From assembly GCF_002803075.1 (NCBI RefSeq), contig NZ_NNBK01000014.1:1-64000 (forward strand): a stretch of 64,000 nt of DNA. Direction: 5' to 3'. This DNA is from Streptomyces sp. CB01373. Its GTDB lineage: Bacteria; Actinomycetota; Actinomycetes; Streptomycetales; Streptomycetaceae. The translations under genes and the position numbers were made by a program. How positions within the stretch are numbered: position 1 is the stretch's first letter; the number at the start of each line of letters is the position of its first letter. This document shows positions 7,515 to 15,661 of this stretch, one piece after another. The notes under the pieces were generated by a model. It made no database searches and was not told the DNA's origin. It was given only the letters and a program-made list of their open reading frames with translations.

Positions 7515-7590
7515 CAGCGCAGACATGACACCACCCGGCGGTGACAGCGCGCACGTGGCACCGCCCGGCGGTGACGGCCCGCAGCGGCCC
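7501..7590. repeat. Three 30-bp imperfect tandem repeats
   Basis: Units 7501-7530, 7531-7560 and 7561-7590 each begin CCNCCCRGCGGTGACRGC. The first unit includes the last codons and stop of the CoA ligase; the others fill the gap before the PaaX-type gene. Confidence 0.8.
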
Positions 7591-7637
7591 GGGTGACCAG
7601 TCGTGACGGTGACCAGCAGTGATGCCGAAGACCTAAA

Positions 7638-8459
7638 ATGATCAACGTGTCCGAGCAGCAGGCGCTACACGCCCCGAGGTCCCTCATCGTCACGCTCTAC
7701 GGCGCCTACGGCCGCTTCGCGCCGGGCCCCGTGCCCGTCGCCGAGCTGATCCGGCTGCTGGCCGCCGTCGGGGTGGACGCGCCGTCCGTGCGCTCCTCGG
7801 TGTCGCGGCTCAAGCGGCGCGGGCTGCTGTTGCCCGCCCGTACGGCGCAGGGCGCGGCCGGGTACGAACTGTCGGACGAGGCACGGCAGTTGCTCGACGA
7901 CGGCGACCGCCGCATCTATGCCACGGCGCAGTCCGGGGACGAGGACTGGGTGCTGGCCGTGTTCTCCGTGCCGGAGTCGGAGCGCAACAAGCGGCACGTG
8001 CTGCGCTCCCGGCTGGCCGGGCTCGGCTTCGGCACGGCGGCGCCCGGTGTGTGGATCGCTCCGGCCCGTCTGTACGAGGAGACCCGGCACACCCTGCGGC
8101 GCCTGGGCCTTGACCCGTACGTCGACTTCTTCCGCGGTGAGCACCTGGGGTTCACCCCGACCGCTCAGGCGGTCGCGCGGTGGTGGGACCTGGCGGCGAT
8201 CGCCGAGCAGCACGAGGCGTTCCTCGACCGGCACGCGCGCGTGCTGCGCGCCTGGGAGGAGCGTGCGGACACCCCGGCCGAGGAGGCCTATCGCGACTAC
8301 CTCCTCGCCCTGGACTCCTGGCGCCATCTGCCGTACGCCGACCCGGGCCTGCCCGCGCGGCTGCTGCCCGCCGACTGGCCCGGTGCCCGCTCGGCCGCCG
8401 TCTTCCAGGGGCTGCACGAGCGGCTGCGGGACACGGGCGCCGAGTTCGCCGGTCTCTGA
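7638..8459 (+). CDS. PaaX-family transcriptional regulator
   Basis: 273 residues. An N-terminal winged-helix segment (SLIVTLYGAYGRFAPGPVPVAELIRLLAAVGVDAPSVRSSVSRLKRRGLL) precedes the PaaX central domain (DEDWVLAVFSVPESERNKRHVLRSRLAGLGFG, APGVWIAPARLYEE) and the helical C-domain (AYRDYLLALDSWRHLPYADPGLPARLLPADWPG). PaaX proteins repress aromatic catabolic genes and are released by an aryl-CoA such as phenylacetyl-CoA. ATG 7638 lacks a clear ribosome-binding site and may be leaderless; GTG 7647 is an alternative. It probably controls the ligase gene and the divergent monooxygenase/hydratase operon. Confidence 0.88.
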   Translation: MINVSEQQALHAPRSLIVTLYGAYGRFAPGPVPVAELIRLLAAVGVDAPSVRSSVSRLKRRGLLLPARTAQGAAGYELSDEARQLLDDGDRRIYATAQSGDEDWVLAVFSVPESERNKRHVLRSRLAGLGFGTAAPGVWIAPARLYEETRHTLRRLGLDPYVDFFRGEHLGFTPTAQAVARWWDLAAIAEQHEAFLDRHARVLRAWEERADTPAEEAYRDYLLALDSWRHLPYADPGLPARLLPADWPGARSAAVFQGLHERLRDTGAEFAGL

Positions 8460-8540
8460 CGCCGGTCACCTTCCGAGCGTCGGCCTCCGCACGACCGGTT
8501 CCGAGCCGCTGCCCCCGGCTCAACCCCCGTTCAACCTCGC

Positions 8541-10859
8541 TCAACCCCCCAGCCCCAGCCGCGGCTTGGGCGCGTCCGTACGCCCCGTCCGCGGGCGGCG
8601 GCTGCCCGCCCGGTAGGGCGCCGGCCAGGGCGCGGCCGGGCCCGTGTAGTCCTGTTCGGCGGCCGCGTGCAGGGTCCAGTGCGGGTCGTACAGATGTGGG
8701 CGGGCCAGCGCGCACAGGTCCGTACGACCGGCCAGGATCAGGGAGTTGACGTCGTCCCAGGAGGAGATCGCGCCGACCGAGATCACCGGGACGCCCGCCT
8801 CGTGGCGGATGCGGTCGGCGAACGGCGTCTGGTACGAGCGCCCGAACTCGGGGTGCTCGTCCGAGACCACCTGCCCGGTCGACACGTCGATCGCGTCGGC
8901 GCCGTGCGCGGCGAAGGCGCGGGCGATCTCCACGGCCTCGGCGGCGGTCGTACCGCCCTCGGCCCAGTCGGTGGCGGAGATCCTTACGGTCATCGGCCGT
9001 TCCTCGGGCCACACTCCGCGTACGGCGTCGAAGACCTCCAGCGGGAAGCGCAGCCGCTTGTCCAGTGAGCCGCCGTAGGCGTCGGTGCGCCGGTTGGTCA
9101 GCGGGGAGAGGAAGCCGGAGAGCAGATAGCCGTGGGCGCAGTGCAGTTCGAGCAGGTCGAAGCCGGCCCCGGCGGCTCGCCGGGCGGCGGCGGTGAACTG
9201 CTCGCGGATGTCGGTGAGCTGGGCCCGGGTGGCCTGGCGCGGGACCTGGCTGTCCGGCCGGTACGGGAGCGGGGAGGCGGCCACCAGCGGCCAGTTGCCC
9301 TGCGGCAGCGGCTCGTCCATGCCCGCCCACATGAGCCGGGTCGACCCCTTGCGTCCGCTGTGGCCGAGCTGCACGCCGATCGCGGTGTCCGGGGCCTGCC
9401 GGCGCACGAAGCCGGTGATCCGCCGCCAGGCCTCGGCCTGCCGGCCGGTCCACAGGCCGGCGCAGCCCGGGGTGATCCGGCCCTCGGGGCTGACGCAGAC
9501 CATCTCGGTCATCACCAGTCCGGCGCCGCCGAGCGCCCGGGCGCCCAGGTGGACGAGGTGGAAGTCGCCGGGGACGCCGTCGGTGGCCGAGTACATGTCC
9601 ATGGGTGAGACGACGACCCGGTTGCGCAGGGTCAGTCCGCGCAGCCGGAACGGGGTGAACATGGGCGGTGTCCCGGGCGGGCAGCCGAACTCGCGCTCCA
9701 CGGCGTCGGTGAAGCGGGGGTCGCGCAGGCGGAGGTTGCCGTGGGTGACGCGGCGGCTGCGGGTGAGCAGGTTGAAGGCGAACTGGCGGGGCGGCATGCC
9801 GAGGTGGCGGTCCAGGTTCTCGAACCACTCCAGGCTGGCCCGGGCCGCGCGCTGGGTGGAGGCGACGACCGGCCTGCGCTCCTCCTCGTAGGCGGTGAGC
9901 GCCTCGGGCAGGGACGGCTGTTCGTCCAGGCAGGCGGCGAGGGCGAGGGCGTCCTCGACGGCGAGCTTGGTGCCGGAGCCGATGGAGAAGTGGGCGGTGT
10001 GGGCGGCGTCGCCGAGCAGTACGAGGTTGCCGTGCGACCAGCGTTCGGTGACGACCGTGCGGAAGGTGGTCCATGTGGACTTGTTGGAGCGCAGCGGCCG
10101 TCCGCCGAGCGCGTCCGCGAAGATCTTGGCGCAGCGCTCGACGGACTCCTGCTCGTCCATGGTGTCGAAGCCGGCCGCGCGCCACACCTCCTCGCGCATC
10201 TCGACGATGACCGTCGAGGCGCCATCGTCCCGCGGCCGGGAGGGCCTCGTTGAGGGGTGGTGGTCGGGCGACGGGCGGGAATAGGGGTAGCCGTGAAGTT
10301 GTGCCACGCCGTGCTCGGTCTCGGCGATCTCGAAGCGGAAGGCGTCGAGGGCGAAGTCGGCGGCCAGCCAGATGTAGCGGCAGCGGTGGCCGGTCACCCG
10401 GGGCCGGAAGACGTGGGCGTAGGCCTCGCGGGTGGCGCTGTGCACGCCGTCGGCGGCGACGACCAGGTCGTACGTCCGTGTCAGCCGCGCGGGGTCCGGT
10501 GCCTCGGTGCGGAAGCGCAGGTCGACGCCGAGCGCGCGGCAGCGTTCGTGCAGGATCCGCAGCAGGCGCCGTCTGCCGAGCGCGGCGAAGCCGTGGCCGC
10601 CGGAGGTGTGCCGGGTGCCCCGGTGGGCGATGTCGATGTCGTCCCAGCGCACGAACTCCCGGCGCAGTGCCTCGTACACCACCGGGTCGGCGTGTTCGAT
10701 GCCGCCGAGTGTCTCGTCGGAGAGCACGACGCCGAACCCGAAGGTGTCGTCGGGCGCGTTGCGCTCCCAGACGGTGATCTCACGGGTCGGGTCGAGCCGT
10801 TTCAGCAGGGCCGCCGCGTACAGGCCGCCGGGTCCGCCGCCGATGACCGCGACCCTCAT
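8541..10859 (-). CDS. 2-Aminobenzoyl-CoA/salicylyl-CoA monooxygenase-reductase fusion
   Basis: 772 residues, two enzymes in one chain. Residues 1-370: class A FAD monooxygenase with RVAVIGGGPGGLYAAAL, VVAADGVHSATREAY and LVLLGDAAHTAHFSIGSGTKLAVEDA. Residues about 400-740: old-yellow-enzyme FMN domain with MFTPFRLRGLTLRNRVVVSPMDMYSA, GVQLGHSGRKG, ELHCAHGYLLSGFLSPLTNRR and DLCALARPHLYDP. This matches 2-aminobenzoyl-CoA monooxygenase/reductase, which hydroxylates then hydrogenates the ring of anthraniloyl-CoA; databases often call it bifunctional salicylyl-CoA 5-hydroxylase/oxidoreductase. It follows the enoyl-CoA hydratase gene after 17 bases on the same strand and converges with the PaaX-type gene. 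Confidence 0.88.
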   Translation of the reverse strand: MRVAVIGGGPGGLYAAALLKRLDPTREITVWERNAPDDTFGFGVVLSDETLGGIEHADPVVYEALRREFVRWDDIDIAHRGTRHTSGGHGFAALGRRRLLRILHERCRALGVDLRFRTEAPDPARLTRTYDLVVAADGVHSATREAYAHVFRPRVTGHRCRYIWLAADFALDAFRFEIAETEHGVAQLHGYPYSRPSPDHHPSTRPSRPRDDGASTVIVEMREEVWRAAGFDTMDEQESVERCAKIFADALGGRPLRSNKSTWTTFRTVVTERWSHGNLVLLGDAAHTAHFSIGSGTKLAVEDALALAACLDEQPSLPEALTAYEEERRPVVASTQRAARASLEWFENLDRHLGMPPRQFAFNLLTRSRRVTHGNLRLRDPRFTDAVEREFGCPPGTPPMFTPFRLRGLTLRNRVVVSPMDMYSATDGVPGDFHLVHLGARALGGAGLVMTEMVCVSPEGRITPGCAGLWTGRQAEAWRRITGFVRRQAPDTAIGVQLGHSGRKGSTRLMWAGMDEPLPQGNWPLVAASPLPYRPDSQVPRQATRAQLTDIREQFTAAARRAAGAGFDLLELHCAHGYLLSGFLSPLTNRRTDAYGGSLDKRLRFPLEVFDAVRGVWPEERPMTVRISATDWAEGGTTAAEAVEIARAFAAHGADAIDVSTGQVVSDEHPEFGRSYQTPFADRIRHEAGVPVISVGAISSWDDVNSLILAGRTDLCALARPHLYDPHWTLHAAAEQDYTGPAAPWPAPYRAGSRRPRTGRTDAPKPRLGLGG

Positions 10860-10876
10860 GGCACCGGTCACCCCGG

Positions 10877-11704
10877 TCACCTCCCCCGCCACTTCGGCGG
10901 GCGCTTCTCGGTGAAGGCCGCGTGGAACTCGGCGTAGTCCTCGCCGTTCATCAGCAGGGCCTGGGTGGAGGCGTCCAGTTCGACCGCGGCGGACAGGGGC
11001 ATGTCGAGTTCGGCGGTGAGCAGGGCCTTGGTCTGGGCGTGGGCGAGGGCGGGTCCGTCGGCCAGCCGGCGGGCCAGGGACCGCGCGGCCTCGTCGGCGC
11101 TGCCCTCGTCGGTGAGGTGGCTGATCAGGCCGATCCGCTCGGCCTCGGCCGCCCGCACCGGCTCGCCGAGCATCAGCAGCCGGGTGGCGTGGCCGAGCCC
11201 GACCACCCGGGGCAGCAGGTAGGCGGCGCCCATGTCGCCGCCGGAGAGGCCGACGCGGGTGAAGAGGAAGGCGAACCGTGCGGTGGGGTCCGCGACCCGG
11301 AAGTCCGCCGCCAGGGCGAGGACCGCTCCGGCCCCGGCCGCCACCCCGTGCACGGCGGCGATCACCGGGAACGGGCACTCCCGTACGGCGCGCACGACCT
11401 GTCCGGTCATCCGGTTGAAGTCGAGCAGCTCGGACGTGTTCATGCTCAGGGTGGCGCCGATGATCTCGTCCACGTCGCCGCCGGAGCAGAAGCCGCGGCC
11501 CTCGCCGGCCAGCACCAGGGCGCGCACGGCACGTTCGCGGGACAGTTCGGCGAGCAGGTCGCGCAGGTCGGCGTAGGCGCCGAAGGTGAGCGCGTTGAGC
11601 TTGTCGGGGCGGGCGAGGGTGACCGTGGCGACGCCGTCGGCGCGCTCGACGCGCAGATGGTGCCAGTGGGGGGTGCGGTCGGTGGAGCCGGTGAAGGGAC
11701 TCAT
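10877..11704 (-). CDS. Enoyl-CoA hydratase/isomerase family protein
   Basis: 275 residues of the crotonase fold: VTLARPDKLNALTFGAYADL, LVLAGEGRGFCSGGDVDEI (oxyanion-hole loop), AAVHGVAAGAGAVLALAADFRVAD and the C-terminal FHAAFTEKRPPKWRGR typical of benzoyl-CoA-type ring-product hydratases. The conserved second glutamate position reads RVGLSGGDMGAAYLLPR, with Asp in place of the Glu usual for hydratases, so isomerase or C-C hydrolase chemistry is possible. ATG 11704 follows GAGGAGG. First gene of the operon with the monooxygenase fusion. Confidence 0.85.
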   Translation of the reverse strand: MSPFTGSTDRTPHWHHLRVERADGVATVTLARPDKLNALTFGAYADLRDLLAELSRERAVRALVLAGEGRGFCSGGDVDEIIGATLSMNTSELLDFNRMTGQVVRAVRECPFPVIAAVHGVAAGAGAVLALAADFRVADPTARFAFLFTRVGLSGGDMGAAYLLPRVVGLGHATRLLMLGEPVRAAEAERIGLISHLTDEGSADEAARSLARRLADGPALAHAQTKALLTAELDMPLSAAVELDASTQALLMNGEDYAEFHAAFTEKRPPKWRGR

Positions 11705-11813
11705 GACGTGGGGCCTCCTCGGGGGACTGCCACGAACCTCTGCCGCGCTGTGCCGGGGCCGTGCCGCGCCGATGAAGCGCCGGGCCTCTGCCGCGCCGGA
11801 CTCTCCCCGTGAA

Positions 11814-11846
11814 GTTATCACTCATTGATGACTGTCGTCACGAGTG
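11814..11846 (-). promoter_or_regulatory. Likely promoter/operator of the hydratase-monooxygenase operon
   Basis: On the minus strand a TGACGA (complement of 11835-11840) and GATAAC (complement of 11814-11819) can serve as -35 and -10. The exact 13-mer TGACTGTCGTCAC (11829-11841) found at the CoA-ligase promoter overlaps the -35 box, and CACTC (11819-11823)/GAGTG (11842-11846) form a flanking dyad. This fits one regulator, most simply the PaaX-type protein, acting on both promoters. Confidence 0.55.
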
Positions 11847-11953
11847 CGCGATAGATGGGCGTGCGGGGCGCCGCCGGCTCCGGAGCCGAGGCCGCCACAA
11901 GATCGCCTGGGCGGCCCCCGTACCATTCCCCTCGTTGAAAGCGGGACAACCTG

Positions 11954-12487
11954 GTGGCCGCCGCCGGGACGCCCCCCGCCCCGAACGGACCCGCCTTGCC
12001 CGAGCACCCTTCAGCCCCGGCCCACCCGTCACCCGACGACCGTCCCTCGCGGAGGCACTTCGTGCCGTCCTCTCCGTCCTGGCGCGTCGCGCTGCCGCAC
12101 TCGGCGGCCGCCGTGCCGGTGGCGCGCGCCCTGGTACGGACGGCGCTGACGGAGCTGGAGCACACGGCCGACTGCGACACCGCGGAGCTGCTGACCGCGG
12201 AGCTGGTCGCGAACGCCGTGGAGCACGCCGTGGGCCGGGGCCCGATAGAGCTGGTGGTGGAGCTGCTGCCGACCGGCTGCCATGTCGAGGTGCACGATCC
12301 GGACCCGGACCCGCCCGGCGGCCTGACCCGGCCGGGCCTCGCCGCCCCGGACCCCTGGCAGGAGCACGGGCGCGGCCTGCTGCTGATCCGCGCCCTCAGC
12401 TCCGCCTGCGGGCACCGCGTGACCGCCTCGGGCAAGGCGGTGTGGTTCAGGTTGTCCGCGGGTCCGCCCCGGCTGCGCCCTGCGTGA
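11954..12487 (+). CDS. Anti-sigma-factor-like ATP-binding protein (HATPase)
   Basis: 177 residues as called. A Pro/Ala-rich N-terminus of about 40 residues is followed by a GHKL ATPase fold: ALVRTALTELEHTADCDTAELLTAELVANAVEHAVGRG holds the N-box Asn, VEVHDPDPDPP the G1-like box and EHGRGLLLIRALSSACGHR the glycine-rich loop. These RsbW/SpoIIAB-related proteins are very numerous in Streptomyces and bind sigma factors or partner switches. The start is uncertain; GTG 11954 lacks a good ribosome-binding site and TTG 11996 is an alternative. Its 3' end overlaps the convergent permease gene by 41 bases. Confidence 0.78.
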   Translation: MAAAGTPPAPNGPALPEHPSAPAHPSPDDRPSRRHFVPSSPSWRVALPHSAAAVPVARALVRTALTELEHTADCDTAELLTAELVANAVEHAVGRGPIELVVELLPTGCHVEVHDPDPDPPGGLTRPGLAAPDPWQEHGRGLLLIRALSSACGHRVTASGKAVWFRLSAGPPRLRPA

Positions 12488-13898
12488 CCTCCGCGGCCCC
12501 GGCCCGTGCCGCCAGCCGGGAGTGCCGGCGGCCGTAGACGGCGTACACCAGCAGCCCGGCCACGAGGAATCCGGCGAACTGGAGCCAGGTGGTCCAGCCG
12601 GTCTCGTACATCAGGTACAGGGAGCAGCCGACGCCGAGCACCGGCAGCACGGGGTAGAGCGGCACCCGGAAGGTGCGGGCGAGGCCCGGCTCGCGGCGGC
12701 GCAGCGTGATCACGGCGATGTTGACGACGCCCATGATGGCGAGCGTGCCGATGGTGCACAGGTTGACCACGACGTCCAGCGAGGCGAACGCCGCGGGGAT
12801 CGCGAAGACCACGCCGACGATCAGGGTGCCGGCGACGGGCACCGAGGTGCGCGGCGAGACCTTCTGCAGGACGGGCGGCACGAGCCCGTCACGCGACATC
12901 GACATCAGGATGCGGGACTGGGCGTACGTCACGGTCAGCACCACGGAGGCGATGGCGACGACCGCGCCGAAGGCGATCACGGCGCCGCCGACCGTGGAGC
13001 CGGTGACCGTGTTGACGACGTACGACAGTGCCGCGGGCCGGCCGCCGACCTGGTCGCCGCCGATGGCGCCGATCGCGGCGAGCGCGACCGCGCAGTACAG
13101 CAGGGTGACCAGGCCGATGCAGACGAGGATGGCGACCGGGATGTCCCGGCGCGGGTTCCTGGCCTCCTCGCCCGCGGTGGTGATCGCGTCGAAGCCGATG
13201 TAGGAGAAGAACGCGGCCGTGGTGCCCGCGCCGATGCCGCCGAGGCCGGCCGGCGAGAACGGGGTGAGGTTGCCGTGCTTGAAGGCGGAGAACCCGATGG
13301 CGCAGAAGGCGACCAGGATGACGATCTTGAGCACGGCCATCGCAGCGGTCGCCCGGGCACTCTCGCGCACTCCGCGCACCAGCAGCAGGCAGGCCATGGC
13401 GATGACGAGGACGGCCGGGAGGTTGACGGCCCCGCCGTCGCCGGGTCCGGCGGAGAGGGCGGCCGGGAGCTGCCATCCGGTGAGGCTGTGCAGCAGCTCG
13501 TTGACGTACTGGCTCCAGCCGACGGCGACCGCGGAGATGGAGATGCCGTACTCGAGCAGCAGGCACCAGCCGACCAGGAAGGCGGTGGTCTCGCCGAGGC
13601 CCGCGTAGGCGAAGGAGTACGAGGATCCGGAGACGGGGATCGCGCCGCCGAGCTCGGCGAAGGAGAAGGCGGTGAACACGCAGGTGATCGCCGCCAGGAC
13701 GAAGGAGACGACGACGGCGGGACCGGCCTGGGCGACCGAGTCGGACAGGCCGACGAAGATGCCGGTGCCGACGACCGCGCCGATGCCGAAGCAGACGAGC
13801 TGGAACAGGCCCATCGTGCGCTTGAGGCCGTGGCCCGCGCTGTCGGCGCCGGACTCGGCGACGAGGAGGGCCGGGGACTTGATGCGGGGAGCGGACAT
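12447..13898 (-). CDS. APC-superfamily amino acid permease
   Basis: 483 residues with about 12-14 hydrophobic helices. TM1 has GIGAVVGTGIFVGL, the APC substrate-binding glycine loop; TM6 region GTTAAFFSYIGFDAITTAGEEARNPRRDIPVAI is the hallmark of the cationic amino acid transporter group. It lies downstream of argF on the same strand with a 125-base gap, suggesting uptake or exchange of arginine, ornithine or a related basic amino acid. Start ATG 13898 agrees with the family N-terminus (HGLKRTMGLFQLVCFGIGAVVG). Confidence 0.88.
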   Translation of the reverse strand: MSAPRIKSPALLVAESGADSAGHGLKRTMGLFQLVCFGIGAVVGTGIFVGLSDSVAQAGPAVVVSFVLAAITCVFTAFSFAELGGAIPVSGSSYSFAYAGLGETTAFLVGWCLLLEYGISISAVAVGWSQYVNELLHSLTGWQLPAALSAGPGDGGAVNLPAVLVIAMACLLLVRGVRESARATAAMAVLKIVILVAFCAIGFSAFKHGNLTPFSPAGLGGIGAGTTAAFFSYIGFDAITTAGEEARNPRRDIPVAILVCIGLVTLLYCAVALAAIGAIGGDQVGGRPAALSYVVNTVTGSTVGGAVIAFGAVVAIASVVLTVTYAQSRILMSMSRDGLVPPVLQKVSPRTSVPVAGTLIVGVVFAIPAAFASLDVVVNLCTIGTLAIMGVVNIAVITLRRREPGLARTFRVPLYPVLPVLGVGCSLYLMYETGWTTWLQFAGFLVAGLLVYAVYGRRHSRLAARAGAAEVTQGAAGADPRTT

Positions 13899-13945
13899 GC
13901 GGGGGTGGTGCTCGTTTCTGGTGGTGCGGGGCGGCCTCGGGGTGT

Positions 13946-13963
13946 CCCCCGTTTGTGCGGGGG
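13946..13963 (-). terminator. Small hairpin between argF and the permease gene
   Basis: CCCCCG (13946-13951) pairs with CGGGGG (13958-13963) around a 6-base loop, downstream of the argF stop. It may attenuate read-through into the permease gene. Confidence 0.4.
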
Positions 13964-14023
13964 GAGGTCGCGTGGCGGCGGCGGAAGGGGTGGCTCCGGG
14001 CCGCGGGTCTGACGGACGGCCGG

Positions 14024-15031
14024 TCAGGCCAGGGTGGCGACCATGATCGCCTTGATGGTGTGCAGCCGGTTCTCCGCCTCGTCGAAGACGACCGAGTGGG
14101 CCGACTCGAAGACCTCGTCGGTGACCTCCAGCGAGGTGCGGCCGTGCCGCTCGTAAATCTCGCGGCCGACCTCGGTACCGAGGTCGTGGAAGGCGGGCAG
14201 GCAGTGCAGGAACCGCACGTCCGGGTTGCCGGTGGCGCGCAGCACGTCCATCGTCACGGCGTACGGGGCCAGGGCCTCGATCCGCTCGTCCCAGGCCTCC
14301 TTGGGCTCCCCCATGGAGACCCAGACGTCGGTGGCGACGAAGTCGGCGCCACGCACGCCCTCCTCCAGTGACTCGGTGAGGGTGACGCGCGCGCCGCTGG
14401 AGGCGGCCAGTTCGCGGGCCCGGTCGACGACCGCCTGGGCGGGCCAGTAGCTCTTGGGGGCGACGAGCCGTACGTCCATGCCGAGCAGGGCGCCGGTGAC
14501 CAGGTAGGAGTTGCCCATGTTGAAGCGGGCGTCGCCGAGGTAGGCGAAGACGGTCTCGCTCAGCGGCTTGGCGCAGTGCTCGGTCATGGTGAGCACGTCG
14601 GCGAGCATCTGGGTGGGGTGCCAGTCGTCGGTGAGCCCGTTGTAGACGGGGACGCCGGCGTGCGCGGCGAGTTCCTCGACGGTGTCCTGGCTGTCGCCCC
14701 GGTACTCGATCGCGTCGAACATCCGGCCGAGGACACGGGCGGTGTCCCTGACGGACTCCTTGTGCCCCATCTGGGATCCGGACGGGTCGAGATACGTCGT
14801 CGAGGCGCCCTGGTCGGCGGCGGCGACCTCGAAGGCGCAGCGGGTGCGCGTCGAGGTCTTCTCGAAGATCAGCGCGATGTTGCGGCCCCGCAGGTACGGC
14901 GTCTCGGTCCCGGCCCGCTTGGCGGCCTTCAGCTCGGCGGCCAGCCCGACCAGGCCGCGGAACTCCTCCTCGGTGAAGTCCAGCTCCTTGAGGAAGTGGC
15001 GGCCGGTGAGACCGGTCGGGACGTGCACCAT
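14024..15031 (-). CDS. argF: Ornithine carbamoyltransferase
   Basis: 335 residues. Carbamoyl-phosphate loop FEKTSTRTRCAFEVAAADQGA, HPTQMLADVLTM, the ornithine-loop segment DVWVSMGEP and the HCLPAFHD motif are all intact. The enzyme interconverts ornithine plus carbamoyl phosphate with citrulline plus phosphate; the nearby APC permease and arcA at 29.7 kb suggest the catabolic (arginine deiminase pathway) role, although a biosynthetic role cannot be excluded. ATG 15031 precedes HVPTGLTGRHFLKELDFT, the standard start. Divergent from a flavin-binding gene with operator-like repeats between. Confidence 0.93.
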   Translation of the reverse strand: MVHVPTGLTGRHFLKELDFTEEEFRGLVGLAAELKAAKRAGTETPYLRGRNIALIFEKTSTRTRCAFEVAAADQGASTTYLDPSGSQMGHKESVRDTARVLGRMFDAIEYRGDSQDTVEELAAHAGVPVYNGLTDDWHPTQMLADVLTMTEHCAKPLSETVFAYLGDARFNMGNSYLVTGALLGMDVRLVAPKSYWPAQAVVDRARELAASSGARVTLTESLEEGVRGADFVATDVWVSMGEPKEAWDERIEALAPYAVTMDVLRATGNPDVRFLHCLPAFHDLGTEVGREIYERHGRTSLEVTDEVFESAHSVVFDEAENRLHTIKAIMVATLA

Positions 15032-15068
15032 CGGGGAGTCTCCTGGGGACGGCGGGCGGAATGCGGAC

Positions 15069-15103
15069 TGTGGAAGTCTATACGATGTTCCACATTTCTA
15101 TAC
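15069..15103. promoter_or_regulatory. Operator-like repeats between argF and the divergent gene
   Basis: TGTGGAA (15069-15075) and TTCCACA (15088-15094) are perfect inverted repeats, and TCTATAC occurs directly repeated at 15077-15083 and 15097-15103, exactly 20 bases apart (two helical turns). This AT-rich patch is unusual for the region and lies 38-72 bases before the argF start. An ArgR- or oxygen-responsive regulator is possible; the sequence does not decide. Confidence 0.5.
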
Positions 15104-15157
15104 AGAGTGCCGGGGTCCGGGATGCGAAGCGCCCGGGTCTGTTGAACTCTGGGAGTC

Positions 15158-15613
15158 ATGGATCTCAGGATGTCGGTCGAAGACCGGGAAGAGTTCCTCG
15201 CCGGCCTCCACGTGGGAATCCTGGGGGTCGACGATCCTCGTGACGGCGGTGGGCCGCTGCTGGTCCCGCTCTGGTACTCCTACCGTCCCGGCGGTCCGGT
15301 GACGATCGCGACCGGGCGGCAGTCGCTGAAGGCCCGCCTCATCCGTGACGCCGGGAGGTTCAGCCTCTGCGCGCAGGACGAGTCGGCCCCGTATCGGTAT
15401 GTGAGCGTGGAGGGGCCGGTCGTGGGCGTCGAGGATCCGCTGCCCGCGGCCGAGCAGGAGGCGCTGGCCCACCGGTACCTGGACGCGGAGACCGCGGCGG
15501 CCTACCTGGCGGCCAACCAGGAGCAGCTGGTCGACGACATCCTCATCCGCATGCGGCCCGAGAGATGGAGAACGGCCGACTTCTCCGCCTTCGCCGCGGA
15601 GTTCGAGTCGTAG
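15158..15613 (+). CDS. Pyridoxamine 5'-phosphate oxidase-fold (FMN/F420-binding) protein
   Basis: 151 residues with the split-barrel pattern: FLAGLHVGILGVDD, LLVPLWYSYRPGGPVTIATG, SLKARLIRDAGRFSLCAQDE, YRYVSVEGPVVGVED and RMRPERWRTADF. Such small proteins bind FMN, F420 or haem and reduce or oxidise unknown substrates. The close divergence from argF through shared operator-like repeats suggests linked control. Confidence 0.82.
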   Translation: MDLRMSVEDREEFLAGLHVGILGVDDPRDGGGPLLVPLWYSYRPGGPVTIATGRQSLKARLIRDAGRFSLCAQDESAPYRYVSVEGPVVGVEDPLPAAEQEALAHRYLDAETAAAYLAANQEQLVDDILIRMRPERWRTADFSAFAAEFES

Positions 15614-15661
15614 TTCTCCGTGCGGCGGGCGGTTCACGTGCAGCACAGACGGGACATCCCG

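Noticed and set aside
7501..7590. CRISPR-like array
   Set aside because: Only three contiguous imperfect units with no spacers and no cas genes nearby.
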